A stretch of 64,000 nucleotides of DNA from Agrobacterium arsenijevicii (GTDB lineage: Bacteria > Pseudomonadota > Alphaproteobacteria > Rhizobiales > Rhizobiaceae), in the NCBI GenBank assembly GCA_000949895.1, contig JWIT01000008.1:57959-121958 (forward strand), written 5' to 3'. Positions within the stretch are counted from its first letter, which is position 1, and the number at the start of each line of letters is the position of its first letter. The notes under the pieces were generated by a model. That model was given only the letters and a program-made list of their open reading frames with translations. It made no database searches and was not told where the DNA came from. Shown here one piece after another: positions 47,505 to 56,075 of the stretch. The position numbers and the translations under genes are program-made.

Positions 47505-48653
47505 TTATTTTTTGTAGTTCACACGCCAGAAATCCTGCCAGCCTTCGCGCTTGTCGAGATCGTCGGCCGCCGTTGCGGCGTCGAAAGCCATCAGCTCGTC
47601 GAGATGATCGGCAACCTTCGAGGGTTCATCCGCCGGCAGGGCGATTTTCGTGTTGCCGGAAATCTTGCCGTCCACCGTCTGCGGCGCGATGCCCTCTTGC
47701 GTCATCAGGTAATGCAGGAAAAGCTTTGCCGCATTCGGGCTTTTGGTCTGCCCGGCAATCAGGCCGAAACCGGGATAAAGGAAACCGGAAAAAGGCTTGA
47801 CCCCGCTGCAAAGACCGAGCTTCAGCCCCTTGGCCTCATTGTCCCGATATTTCGCCGCCGAGGTGATGACGAAAAAGGGATCGGCCTGCCCCGGAGCACC
47901 AGCCGCATCGGCAACCGTGCTTGAATCCGTCAGCAGGGGAGCGTTTTCGGCAAAGGCCTTCACCCAGGCAGCCGTCGCGCTTTTTTCGCCCGTTTCCAGC
48001 TTCTTGCCGTAGAGGTCCTCATAGGCCTTTGCGACATCGGCATCGTGATGGGTTTCGATCTGGTTGAACCAGTCGGCATAAAGCGGCTTGTCGAAGAGGT
48101 CGAGCATGGCAAGCTTGCCCTTCCAACGCGGCTCCGTCAGTTGCCAGATGTTGGTGACCGGGCATTTGTCGTATTTCTCGGTATTGTAGGTCCACACATG
48201 CGGATCCGAGACGACCACGAGCGGATCGCGCAGCTTTTGCGGAATATCGCTTTCCATATCCGGCGGCGACCAGCTGGTGGCAATGCCTTCCGGCAGAAGT
48301 TCTCCCATGGCGGAGGCGACATCCGTTGCGACGCTGACATCGCCGACGACATTGCCGGCGCGATGTTCGCGGATCATCAACTCGACCTGGGTTGCCTCGC
48401 TCACCTTCTTACCGCTCGCCTGCACTCCATATTTGGTGGTGAAGGCCTGCGCGGTATCGACGATCTTGCCGGTCACCGCGTAGACGGTGATCGGTTTTTC
48501 CTTCTTCGCGGCGTCGATGAGCACATCGAGATTAAAGGCGTCCTGCGCATGGGCAGCGCCGCCAAGCGAAAGCGAGAAGATGAGGGAGAGTGCGGAGGCG
48601 GCCATCCGCCGCCGCCGCTCGCCGCCATATCGGTTCTTGGTCATGATAGTCAC
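47505..48653 (-). CDS. AfuA-like periplasmic binding protein, paralog 2
   Basis: 382 residues; GTG start with GGGGG nine bases before, or ATG at 48644. Sec signal after an Arg-rich start (MAASALSLIFSLSLGGAAHA). Shares ITVYAVTGKIVDTAQAF, DKCPVTNIWQLTEPRWKG, LFLHYLMTQEGI and WQDFWRVNYKK with its neighbours but is the most diverged in the middle (DLFDKPLYADWF). It may therefore bind a different ligand that uses the same membrane channel. Lacks a Tyr-Tyr iron site. 15 bases downstream of paralog 3. Confidence 0.88.
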   Translation of the reverse strand: MTIMTKNRYGGERRRRMAASALSLIFSLSLGGAAHAQDAFNLDVLIDAAKKEKPITVYAVTGKIVDTAQAFTTKYGVQASGKKVSEATQVELMIREHRAGNVVGDVSVATDVASAMGELLPEGIATSWSPPDMESDIPQKLRDPLVVVSDPHVWTYNTEKYDKCPVTNIWQLTEPRWKGKLAMLDLFDKPLYADWFNQIETHHDADVAKAYEDLYGKKLETGEKSATAAWVKAFAENAPLLTDSSTVADAAGAPGQADPFFVITSAAKYRDNEAKGLKLGLCSGVKPFSGFLYPGFGLIAGQTKSPNAAKLFLHYLMTQEGIAPQTVDGKISGNTKIALPADEPSKVADHLDELMAFDAATAADDLDKREGWQDFWRVNYKK

Positions 48654-48668
48654 TGCGTCGTTCCCCCG

Positions 48669-49796
48669 TTATTTTTTGTAATTCACGCGCCAGAAGTCCT
48701 GCCAGGTTTCACGCGCATCCCAGTCGTCAAGGCTGGTGGCCATGCTGTAAGGCAGAATGTGATCGAGAACCGCGCCGATGCCCGAAGGCTCGTCGGCGGG
48801 CAGTTTCACTTCCCTGTTGGTAGACATCTTGCCGTCGATCGCCTGCGGCGCGATGCCTTCGGCGGTCATGATGTAGTGAATGAAAAGCTTCGCCGCGTTC
48901 GGGCTGTCCGTGCCCTTGGTGATCAGGCCGACACCCGGATAAAGCCAGCCTGCCCACGGTTTCAGTTCCTTGCAGAGGCCGAGTTTCATGCCCTTGTCGG
49001 CATTGTCGCGAAACTTGGCCGAGCTGATGAGGCCCATGAACGCCTCTTTCTGACCGGGCGTACCAACGGCTTCGGCAGCCGCCGCATCGGCATCGGTCAG
49101 AAGCGGCGCGTTGGCGGCAAGCGCCTTCACCCAGGCCGCCGTCGCGCTTGACTCTGCGGTCTCGAGGTCCTTGCCGTAAAGCGCCTTATAGGCCGCCTTC
49201 ACCTCCCCATCGCCATGCGCTGCCATCTGGTTGAACCAGTCAACATAGGAGGCCTTGCCGAGCGGATCCTGCATCGCCACCTTGCCCTTCCACTTCGGGT
49301 CGGTCAGTTCCCAGATGTTGGAAACGGGGCACTTGTCGAAAAGCTCGCTATTGTAAGCCCAGACATTGGCGCTGGTGACGACGGTGAGCGGATCCTGATA
49401 TTCCGGCGGAATATTGCCGGCGAGATCCGGCGGCAACCAGCTTTCGACAAAGCCCATCGGAATAAGCTGTGCCATCGCCGCCGGCGCATCGCTGATGATC
49501 GAGACGTCACCCTGAATATTGTTCGCCCGCGCCTCGCGGATGACCATCTCCAGCTGCGCGGACGCCTTTACCTTCGCGCCCTCCGCGCCGACACCATATT
49601 TTGCGGCGAAATTCTTAGCCATTTCCACGATCTTGCCCGTGCTGTCATAGACGGTGATCGGCTTTTCCTTTTTCGCAGCCTCGATCAGGGCGTTGAGGTC
49701 GAAAGGCTCCCCCGCCTTCGCCACGCCGCCAAACGTTGCCAGAATTGCCGTTGCACACAGGAGACGGCTAAGGCCGCCCGTCATTTTCCGCTTCAT
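48669..49796 (-). CDS. AfuA-like periplasmic binding protein, paralog 3
   Basis: 375 residues, Sec signal (LLCATAILATFGGVAKAGE). ITVYDSTGKIVEMAKNFAAK, DKCPVSNIWELTDPKWKG, ATAAWVKALAANAPLLTD, LFIHYIMTAEGI and WQDFWRVNYKK match the other two. A GGAGGAG ribosome site precedes the ATG. Nearest to the ATPase gene, so it may be the principal binding protein and the others duplicates. Confidence 0.9.
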   Translation of the reverse strand: MKRKMTGGLSRLLCATAILATFGGVAKAGEPFDLNALIEAAKKEKPITVYDSTGKIVEMAKNFAAKYGVGAEGAKVKASAQLEMVIREARANNIQGDVSIISDAPAAMAQLIPMGFVESWLPPDLAGNIPPEYQDPLTVVTSANVWAYNSELFDKCPVSNIWELTDPKWKGKVAMQDPLGKASYVDWFNQMAAHGDGEVKAAYKALYGKDLETAESSATAAWVKALAANAPLLTDADAAAAEAVGTPGQKEAFMGLISSAKFRDNADKGMKLGLCKELKPWAGWLYPGVGLITKGTDSPNAAKLFIHYIMTAEGIAPQAIDGKMSTNREVKLPADEPSGIGAVLDHILPYSMATSLDDWDARETWQDFWRVNYKK

Positions 49797-49840
49797 ACTG
49801 CTCCTCCTTCAGCAAGCGATTGTCAGTCATTTCGTCGTTT

Positions 49841-50974
49841 TCAGTTGTAGCTGCTGCTCCTCAGCACCGCGTCCGCTTCGGTAATCCGTTGCCCCTTGGC
49901 ATCGAAGACATGCAGGGCCTCGGGTGGAACGTGGAAAAACACGCGGTCGCCACTGTCGACGCGCGGCAGGGCATGGGTGGTCAGGAACAGCGTGTGGTTC
50001 TCGCTCCTCAATTCGAGAATCCAGCTGCCGCCTGTCGGAAGCACGCCGGTCACCGTCATTTCACCGAACAGGCTGCCCTGCGGCACATCCTCGGGCTTGA
50101 CCACGTAACCCATCGCCTCCGGCCGCATGCCGACCGAGGCGATGCCGCGCAGTTGCGGATAACGCGTTGCGAAATAGGCCTCCGCATTATCGGCGATATC
50201 AGACACACCGGGCTGGCCGAAGGTCAGGATATTGATCGGCGGGCTGCCGACGAATTCGGCGACGAAGCGGTTGGCCGGACGGTCGTAGATATCGTTCGGC
50301 GTGCCCATCTGCTGCAGCGTGCCCTCGTTCATGACGGCGATGGTCGTTGCAAGCGTCATGGCTTCCCACTGGTCATGCGTCACGAAGACGATGGTGGTCT
50401 TGAACTCCTTGTGCAGCCGCTTCAGCTCGGCGCGCATTTCCAGCCGCAGCCGGGCATCGAGATTGGAGAGCGGCTCATCGAGAAGCAGCACGCCCGGATT
50501 GACGGCCAGCATGCGGGCCAGTGCCACACGCTGCTGCTGCCCCCCGGAAAGCTGCGACGGATAACGGTCGCGGTACTTGGCAATGTCGAGCGCCTGCATG
50601 ACGCGCTCGACGCGCGCCTCCCGCTCGGCTTTCGGCAGCTTGCGCAGGCGCAGGCCGAAATCCGTGTTGCGCTCAATGGTCAGATGCGGCCAGAGCGCGT
50701 AGCTCTGGAAAACGAGGCCCATTTCGCGCTTTTCCGGCGGCACGAAGATGCCGTCATTGACAGAATCTATCACCCTGTCGCCGACACGGATTTCCCCGCC
50801 GGAGAGGTTTTCAAGGCCCGCGATCATGCGCAGCGTCGTGGTCTTGCCGCAGCCGGAAGGGCCGAGCAGGCACATGAATTCGCCGTCGCGGATTTCGAGA
50901 TCGAGATCGGAAACCGCATTTGCGGAATTCACGCCGTAGTTCTTCTGCGCCCCGCGCAGGTTGATGGTAGGCAT
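49841..50974 (-). CDS. AfuC/FbpC-like ABC transporter ATPase
   Basis: 377 residues. Walker A GPSGCGKTT near 37-45, Q-loop VFQSYALWPHLT, signature LSGGQQQRVALARML, Walker B VLLLDEPLSNLDA, H-loop FVTHDQ, and a C-terminal TOBE region (SVGMRPEAMGYVV). Start codon overlaps the permease stop (TGATG). Powers uptake through the fused permease. Confidence 0.93.
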   Translation of the reverse strand: MPTINLRGAQKNYGVNSANAVSDLDLEIRDGEFMCLLGPSGCGKTTTLRMIAGLENLSGGEIRVGDRVIDSVNDGIFVPPEKREMGLVFQSYALWPHLTIERNTDFGLRLRKLPKAEREARVERVMQALDIAKYRDRYPSQLSGGQQQRVALARMLAVNPGVLLLDEPLSNLDARLRLEMRAELKRLHKEFKTTIVFVTHDQWEAMTLATTIAVMNEGTLQQMGTPNDIYDRPANRFVAEFVGSPPINILTFGQPGVSDIADNAEAYFATRYPQLRGIASVGMRPEAMGYVVKPEDVPQGSLFGEMTVTGVLPTGGSWILELRSENHTLFLTTHALPRVDSGDRVFFHVPPEALHVFDAKGQRITEADAVLRSSSYN

Positions 50975-52827
50975 CAGCTTCCAAGTCCTTCTGCAAGATT
51001 TGTGCGGGTCAGCTTCTGGGCCAACAGGGTGCCGAAATAGGCAATGCCGGCGATGATCAGCACCACGGCGTTCGCGGCCTGCGTATAGTGGTAATCGACC
51101 AGCCGCAGCGAATAGGTGGTCAGAACATCCGTGCTCGGCACCGCGAGGATTACGAACAGGCTCAGGCCCTTGATGCCCGAGATGAAGGGCAGGAGAACTC
51201 CGGTCACCAGCGATCCCTTCTGGATCGGGATGACGATCGAGATCATGCGGCGGAACCAGCCGGCACCGGCAATCTGCGCCGCTTCTTCCGGGTCCTTTCC
51301 GAGCTGTGTCATGGCCGAAATGCCGGCGCGCGAGGCATAGGGCATCTGGTCGGCGATCAGCGCCAGGATAAGGATCGTCACCGTGCCATAGAGCGCCGGC
51401 ATCGGCCCGCGCGGAACCGCAAACAGCGAGAGATAGGCGGCAGCAAAGGCGATGCCGGGCACGAGATAGGGCAGGAACGTGACCTGACGCAGATAGACCG
51501 AAAGGGCGCGCACCGGTGTGCGGATGACGACATACCCGACAAGCAGACCGAGGACACCCGATGTGAGCGAGGCCAGACCGACGATCATCATCGTGTTTTT
51601 GGCTGCCGCCCAGAGATCGGGGCTTAAAAGAACGCCGGTCTGCAGGGCCACGGTGTTGAGGTTGGTGCCAATCCAGTAATCGAGTGTGAAATTGTCGAAC
51701 GTGAATTTGGCCGGCATCTTCATGACGGTCGAGAGGGCGAGTGTAAGCAAAGGCAGGCCGACGCTGAGAATGAAGACGGCGGCCGCAAAGCCCGTTGCCG
51801 GAAGACGCATTCTGCCGAGACGGCTTTGCCGGTTCATGGAACCCTTGGAGCCTATCGTCACGAAACGCCGGGCTTCGCGAACGAGGCGGGCATCGATCAT
51901 CAGCGTGATGATGCCGATGAGCATGATCGAGGCCGCAACGACACCGGCAACGCCGGTCTGGCGCGAGGCGATGCTGCGGAACAGCGATGTCGACAGCACC
52001 TCGAACTTCACGGGAAGGCCGAGAACATAGGGTACGCCGAATTCACCGAGGCACTTCGCAAAGATCAGCACCATGGAAGAGAGCAGCGCCGGGCGCATCA
52101 GCGGCAGGATGACCTGCAAAGCCACCTGATAACGATGGGCGCCGAGAATGCGGGCCGAATCCTCCAGCTGCGAGTCGAAGCGGCGCAGCGCCGAGCCGAA
52201 CAGCAGGATGACGAAAGGTGTGTAATGCAGGGCAAGGATGATGGTGATCGGGAAACGCCCATAGGCCACCCAGTCCGGCGGTGTCAGCCCCATCGCCTCG
52301 AACCAGCCCGGCTGGCCGCCAACGGTGCGGTTTTTGAACAGCGTCGTCCAGGCGAGAGCGAAGGTCCATGCGGGCAGCATATAGGGCACGATCAGCGCGG
52401 TCGCGAACCAGCGGCGACCGAACATGTCCGTGCGGCTGATAAGCCAGGCAAGCACGGTGCCGATGACGAGTGAAAGCACAATCGCCCCGAAGGCTACTGT
52501 CAGCGTGTTAAATAGCGGACGCCAGAAAAGGTCCGTCGCGACGGGCGAGAAGAACGCCCTGTCGAGATAATAAAGCGTGAGGTCACCGACATCCTTGCCG
52601 AGACGCCGTTCGTGGCCGAACTGGACGCGGACGGCATCGAGCACAATCGAGATGATCGGAACGACGATCAGATAGGTGAAAAGCAACGCCGTCAGCACGC
52701 CGATGAGCGTCGTCGGCTCCCTGAGCGCGACCTTGACGCGATATCGCCAGGCCTGCCATGCCGAAGGCGCGGTCGCCGGGGGACGCCCCAGTGCCTCCGC
52801 CTTCGTTGTTTCGCTTAAAAGAGCCAT
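50974..52827 (-). CDS. AfuB/FbpB-like fused ABC permease
   Basis: 617 residues with two complete permease halves, as in FbpB and AfuB. EAA-type loops occur in each half (LEDSARILGAHRYQVALQVI near residue 205 and PEEAAQIAGAGWFRRMISIV near 525). GGGGAGGAATA before this ATG decides the start; the longer frame adds 21 residues that include the ribosome site. First gene of the seven-gene operon permease-ATPase-three binding proteins-IMPase-DSP. A signal for iron is lacking in the binding proteins, so ferric import is unlikely. Confidence 0.92.
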   Translation of the reverse strand: MALLSETTKAEALGRPPATAPSAWQAWRYRVKVALREPTTLIGVLTALLFTYLIVVPIISIVLDAVRVQFGHERRLGKDVGDLTLYYLDRAFFSPVATDLFWRPLFNTLTVAFGAIVLSLVIGTVLAWLISRTDMFGRRWFATALIVPYMLPAWTFALAWTTLFKNRTVGGQPGWFEAMGLTPPDWVAYGRFPITIILALHYTPFVILLFGSALRRFDSQLEDSARILGAHRYQVALQVILPLMRPALLSSMVLIFAKCLGEFGVPYVLGLPVKFEVLSTSLFRSIASRQTGVAGVVAASIMLIGIITLMIDARLVREARRFVTIGSKGSMNRQSRLGRMRLPATGFAAAVFILSVGLPLLTLALSTVMKMPAKFTFDNFTLDYWIGTNLNTVALQTGVLLSPDLWAAAKNTMMIVGLASLTSGVLGLLVGYVVIRTPVRALSVYLRQVTFLPYLVPGIAFAAAYLSLFAVPRGPMPALYGTVTILILALIADQMPYASRAGISAMTQLGKDPEEAAQIAGAGWFRRMISIVIPIQKGSLVTGVLLPFISGIKGLSLFVILAVPSTDVLTTYSLRLVDYHYTQAANAVVLIIAGIAYFGTLLAQKLTRTNLAEGLGS

Positions 52828-53343
52828 TATTCCTCCCCATATGGCCGCAACATTGCTCCGACACGCCGGCAAGCATCTGCCTGCGCGCAACCTGCGGGAC
52901 AGGCGGCGCGTGCGTCGAACATGAGCAATGCGTCAATGCTTCAGCAGCGGGCATCCAGCCCGCAAGCAACGATGATCCAGCTCCTCCCGGAAACATCGCC
53001 GGCAAGCAAAACGTAGAATAAAAATTCCATATAATGCTTTACCTTGGAATGCATGATCCATCCTAAGCGGCGTTTTGTCAACGACAAAATGCACACGCGG
53101 TCATCGATTTATATCATTGTTTTAAAACGATTTTATTGATTGAATTTTGCATATTTTTACATCGACTGGTGTGCAATCCTCTTTTCCCGCAGAATGGGAA
53201 TGGAAAGGACGATATATTTTCCGACGAAAGCGAGCATCGCCCTGCCTGAACAGAAGCGCTTCGCACCTGAAATATTTCGATTGGAATGGTCGGCCCTTAT
53301 GGCCTGTGATATCAGACATGAGGTTTCGCAACGGGGGAGTTGA
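52828..53343. other. 516-base regulatory region between the AfuB-like permease and LacI genes
   Basis: Much richer in A and T than the surroundings, especially 53020-53170. It holds the promoter and operator listed separately and an ATTCCA...TGGAAT dyad around 53025-53050. Short open frames at 53140-53362 have no family resemblance or good ribosome site. The long leader (about 220 bases) of the permease transcript may have further control elements that I cannot identify. Confidence 0.6.
53053..53089 (-). promoter_or_regulatory. Promoter with overlapping operator for the AfuB-like operon
   Basis: On the minus strand a perfect TTGACA (53081-53076) is followed after 17 bases by GATCAT (53058-53053), four of six to the -10 consensus. 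The -35 lies inside the dyad TTTTGTC-AAC-GACAAAA (53073-53089). This is a natural target for the divergent LacI regulator; binding is inferred. Confidence 0.6.
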
Positions 53344-54330
53344 ATGGCGAGAGGGTTCGTGACGGCCGAAGAGGTGGCGAAAAAGGCCGGGGTCTCGCGC
53401 TCCGCCGTGTCGCGCACATTTACCCCCGGCGGCAGTGTATCGAAGGCCGTCCGGCGCAAGGTGTTGAAAGCCGCTCATGAACTTGGCTACCGCGTCAACC
53501 GTCTGGCCCAGGGTCTCAACAATGACCGTTCCAATCTCATCGGGGTGGTCGGCGCCAATCTCAGCTCGCCATTCATTTCAAAGCAGCTCGATCTCCTCAG
53601 CATCGGCCTTCTGCGTCGCGGCTTGCAATGCCTGCTGCTGAACGCGGCCGATGCGCGCAAGGATATCGCGCCGCTGATCGAACTGCTCTTCGAGTTTCGC
53701 GCCCAGGCCATCGTCGTTCTCTCCGGTGAACCGCCGGCCTCGATTGTTGACGAATGCATCGCCAATGGCGTGCGCCTCATCCTCATCAACCAGCGTCTCG
53801 ACCGGACCGACACGAACATGGTGCTGAGCGACGATTCCCACGGCGCCGATCTCGCCGCCATGCGGCTTGTGGCGGCAAAATGCCGGAAGGTCGCGGTCGT
53901 TTCCAGCGGCAGCCAGACACCGGCACAGCTGCGCCGCGCCGGCGCCTTCACCCAGCGCATGACCATCGAGGGCATCGAAGTCGTCCCATGGTCGGGCGGG
54001 CCGACAAGTTATGACAGCGGTTATCAGGCCGGTTGCGAATTGCTGACGGACAAAGCGATAGACGGCGCCTTCTGCGTGACCGATCTGCTGGCGCTCGGCT
54101 TCATGGATGCCGCGCGGCTGGAAATGGGCCGCCGGGTGCCGGAAGACGTGTCGATCGTCGGTTTCGACGATATTCCGCAGGCGGGCTGGAAAAGCTATCA
54201 GTTGACGACCGTTGCCCAATCCTTCGACGCGCTGACCGAGAAGGTCCTGACCGCGCTTGACAGCGACGAACCGGAAACCCGGCTTCAGGTCGTGCCCGTT
54301 GAGATGGTCGAGCGGATCACGGCGCGCTAA
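53344..54330 (+). CDS. LacI-family regulator of the organophosphate locus
   Basis: 328 residues. Helix-turn-helix VTAEEVAKKAGVSRSAVSRT at residues 6-25 and hinge LGYRVNRLAQGL, then a periplasmic-binding-like effector domain (about 62-325) with VSIVGFDDIPQAGW. It is divergent from the importer operon and converges with the Na/Pi transporter gene, overlapping its end by four bases. Likely represses the importer until its ligand, perhaps a phosphorylated sugar, is present. Confidence 0.9.
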   Translation: MARGFVTAEEVAKKAGVSRSAVSRTFTPGGSVSKAVRRKVLKAAHELGYRVNRLAQGLNNDRSNLIGVVGANLSSPFISKQLDLLSIGLLRRGLQCLLLNAADARKDIAPLIELLFEFRAQAIVVLSGEPPASIVDECIANGVRLILINQRLDRTDTNMVLSDDSHGADLAAMRLVAAKCRKVAVVSSGSQTPAQLRRAGAFTQRMTIEGIEVVPWSGGPTSYDSGYQAGCELLTDKAIDGAFCVTDLLALGFMDAARLEMGRRVPEDVSIVGFDDIPQAGWKSYQLTTVAQSFDALTEKVLTALDSDEPETRLQVVPVEMVERITAR

Positions 54331-55979
54331 CCCGCCTGCTTGATCCGGCTTTCGATCAGAAGGCCGCTTTCATCGAGGATCGGATGGGCGACGGCGGCGA
54401 TATGGGCATTGATGCGTTTCAGATCGCGCAGCATGTCGAGATGCACGGAGCTTGTCTGGATGCTGTCGGTCCGGCCATCGCGCAGGCGCTGGAGATGACG
54501 CTCCGATGACTGTTTTTCCAGCCGGCGCACATCTTCCTTCACCTCCACCAGCCGGCGGGCAAGGTCGGCATTGCGGGTGGCGAAAACCGATTGCGCCATG
54601 CGGATATTGTCGAGCGTGATGGAGAAAAGACGTTCCAGCTCGCTTTTGCCGTCATCGGAAAATCTGAGACCGAGATTGATCTTCTTGGCGATTTCCGGGC
54701 GTATGCCCTTCTCGATGATATCGCCGATATGTTCGAGATTGATGGCATATTCGACGATATCCATCGCGCGTCGCTGGTCCTTCTGGCACAAACCATCCTG
54801 GCCATCCTGGCCCACCTTCGAGACATAGACCTTGATGGCATGCTGGATACTGTCCACCCGGCCTTCCAGCGTGCTGATATCATTGAGTTTCGAAAGATCG
54901 TTGTCGCGCATGGCGTCACTTGCCTGACGCAGCATGCGCTCGATCAGATCGCCGACCAGCATGACCTCGCGGCTTGCGCCGGCAAGAGCCGCAACCGGCT
55001 GCCCCAGATCATGGGTGTCGAGATAGCTGCGGCTGCTTTCGGCTCCCTCTTTTTCCGGCAGTAGCGCGGTCGTCATCCGCAGCAGCAACGGCGATAGCGG
55101 CCATGCGATCACGGCAACCGCCAGATTGAAGAGAAGATGCGCATCGACCGCTAGATTGGTGTGCGAGAAAGGCGACATGTCGAGCAGTGCTGCGCCGTAT
55201 CCGGCAAGCGGCAGGGCTGCGACACAGCCGGTCGTCCGGACGATGAGGTTACCAAGCGCCACCCGGCGCGCCGCGACCGGCGCCTTCAGCGTCGCCAGCA
55301 CCGGCGGAACCGCGCCGCCAAGATTGGCACCGAGCACCAGCACGATGACGAGGCTTGTTTCAATGCCGCCGCTTGCCGCAAGCGACAGGATGAGAACGAC
55401 GATGGCAAGGCTCGATGATGCCAGCACGGCCAGCACCGCGGAAAAGATCAACGCGACCGGCCAGGCATTGCCGAGCATGGAAATGAAGAGGTTAAGCGCC
55501 GGCGACTGCCGGATAGGATCCGTCGCCGCAGAAAGAAGATGCAGGGAAAGCAGCATCAGGCCGACACCGGCAAGGGCCGCACCGGCACCCTGGCGCTGCA
55601 TAGACTTTCCACGCAACAGGATTACACCGGCAAGGATCAACATGGGCGACAGCCAGCCAAGACCGAGCGCGACAATCCACGCGGTCGTTGCGGTGCCGAC
55701 ATTGGCGCCGAGCAGCACGATCTGCGCCATCGCCGGTGCGATGAGATCTTTTTCAACGAAGGAGGCAACCATCAGCGCCGTGGCTGTCGAACTCTGCAGT
55801 GCAATCGTCGCCACGAGGCCGGCGATGAAGGAGCGAAACCCACCGCGCGTGCCGGCGGCAAGCCCGATGCGAAGCTTGGCGCCGAAGGCACGCGACATTC
55901 CGTCCTTGATCTGCCCAAGGCCGAAAAGCAGCAGCGCCACCGCGCCGAACAGATTGATGCTGACAACGACCGATTCCAC
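54327..55979 (-). CDS. Na/Pi cotransporter with PhoU-like C-terminal domain
   Basis: 550 residues. The membrane half (about 1-310) has the paired repeat of the PNaS family, QSSTATALMVASF and ASSSLAIVVLILSLA, each with a GANVGTATTAWI or GANLGGAVPPVL follow-on. The C-terminal half (about 330-550) is a helical PhoU-like domain. Such proteins move phosphate with sodium, in either direction depending on gradients. In this locus it could export or balance phosphate freed by the phosphatases. Downstream of the metallophosphoesterase by 96 bases. Confidence 0.9.
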   Translation of the reverse strand: MESVVVSINLFGAVALLLFGLGQIKDGMSRAFGAKLRIGLAAGTRGGFRSFIAGLVATIALQSSTATALMVASFVEKDLIAPAMAQIVLLGANVGTATTAWIVALGLGWLSPMLILAGVILLRGKSMQRQGAGAALAGVGLMLLSLHLLSAATDPIRQSPALNLFISMLGNAWPVALIFSAVLAVLASSSLAIVVLILSLAASGGIETSLVIVLVLGANLGGAVPPVLATLKAPVAARRVALGNLIVRTTGCVAALPLAGYGAALLDMSPFSHTNLAVDAHLLFNLAVAVIAWPLSPLLLRMTTALLPEKEGAESSRSYLDTHDLGQPVAALAGASREVMLVGDLIERMLRQASDAMRDNDLSKLNDISTLEGRVDSIQHAIKVYVSKVGQDGQDGLCQKDQRRAMDIVEYAINLEHIGDIIEKGIRPEIAKKINLGLRFSDDGKSELERLFSITLDNIRMAQSVFATRNADLARRLVEVKEDVRRLEKQSSERHLQRLRDGRTDSIQTSSVHLDMLRDLKRINAHIAAVAHPILDESGLLIESRIKQAG

Positions 55980-56075
55980 TAGATCACCTCGCCTGTCCTG
56001 CTTGCCGCCACTCTTCCCCGCGGGGACGTTGATCTGCCCCGTTCACATCGTGGATTGCGGTAAAAAACCTTCGGA

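Noticed and set aside
46343..52827. Annotation of the importer as a ferric iron transporter (Fbp/Afu name)
   Set aside because: The binding proteins have no tandem Tyr iron site and the operon carries phosphatases; the iron label comes from fold similarity only.
53140..53362. Small open frames of 67 and 71 codons before the LacI gene
   Set aside because: Composition is not gene-like, they overlap each other, and no ribosome site or family is evident.
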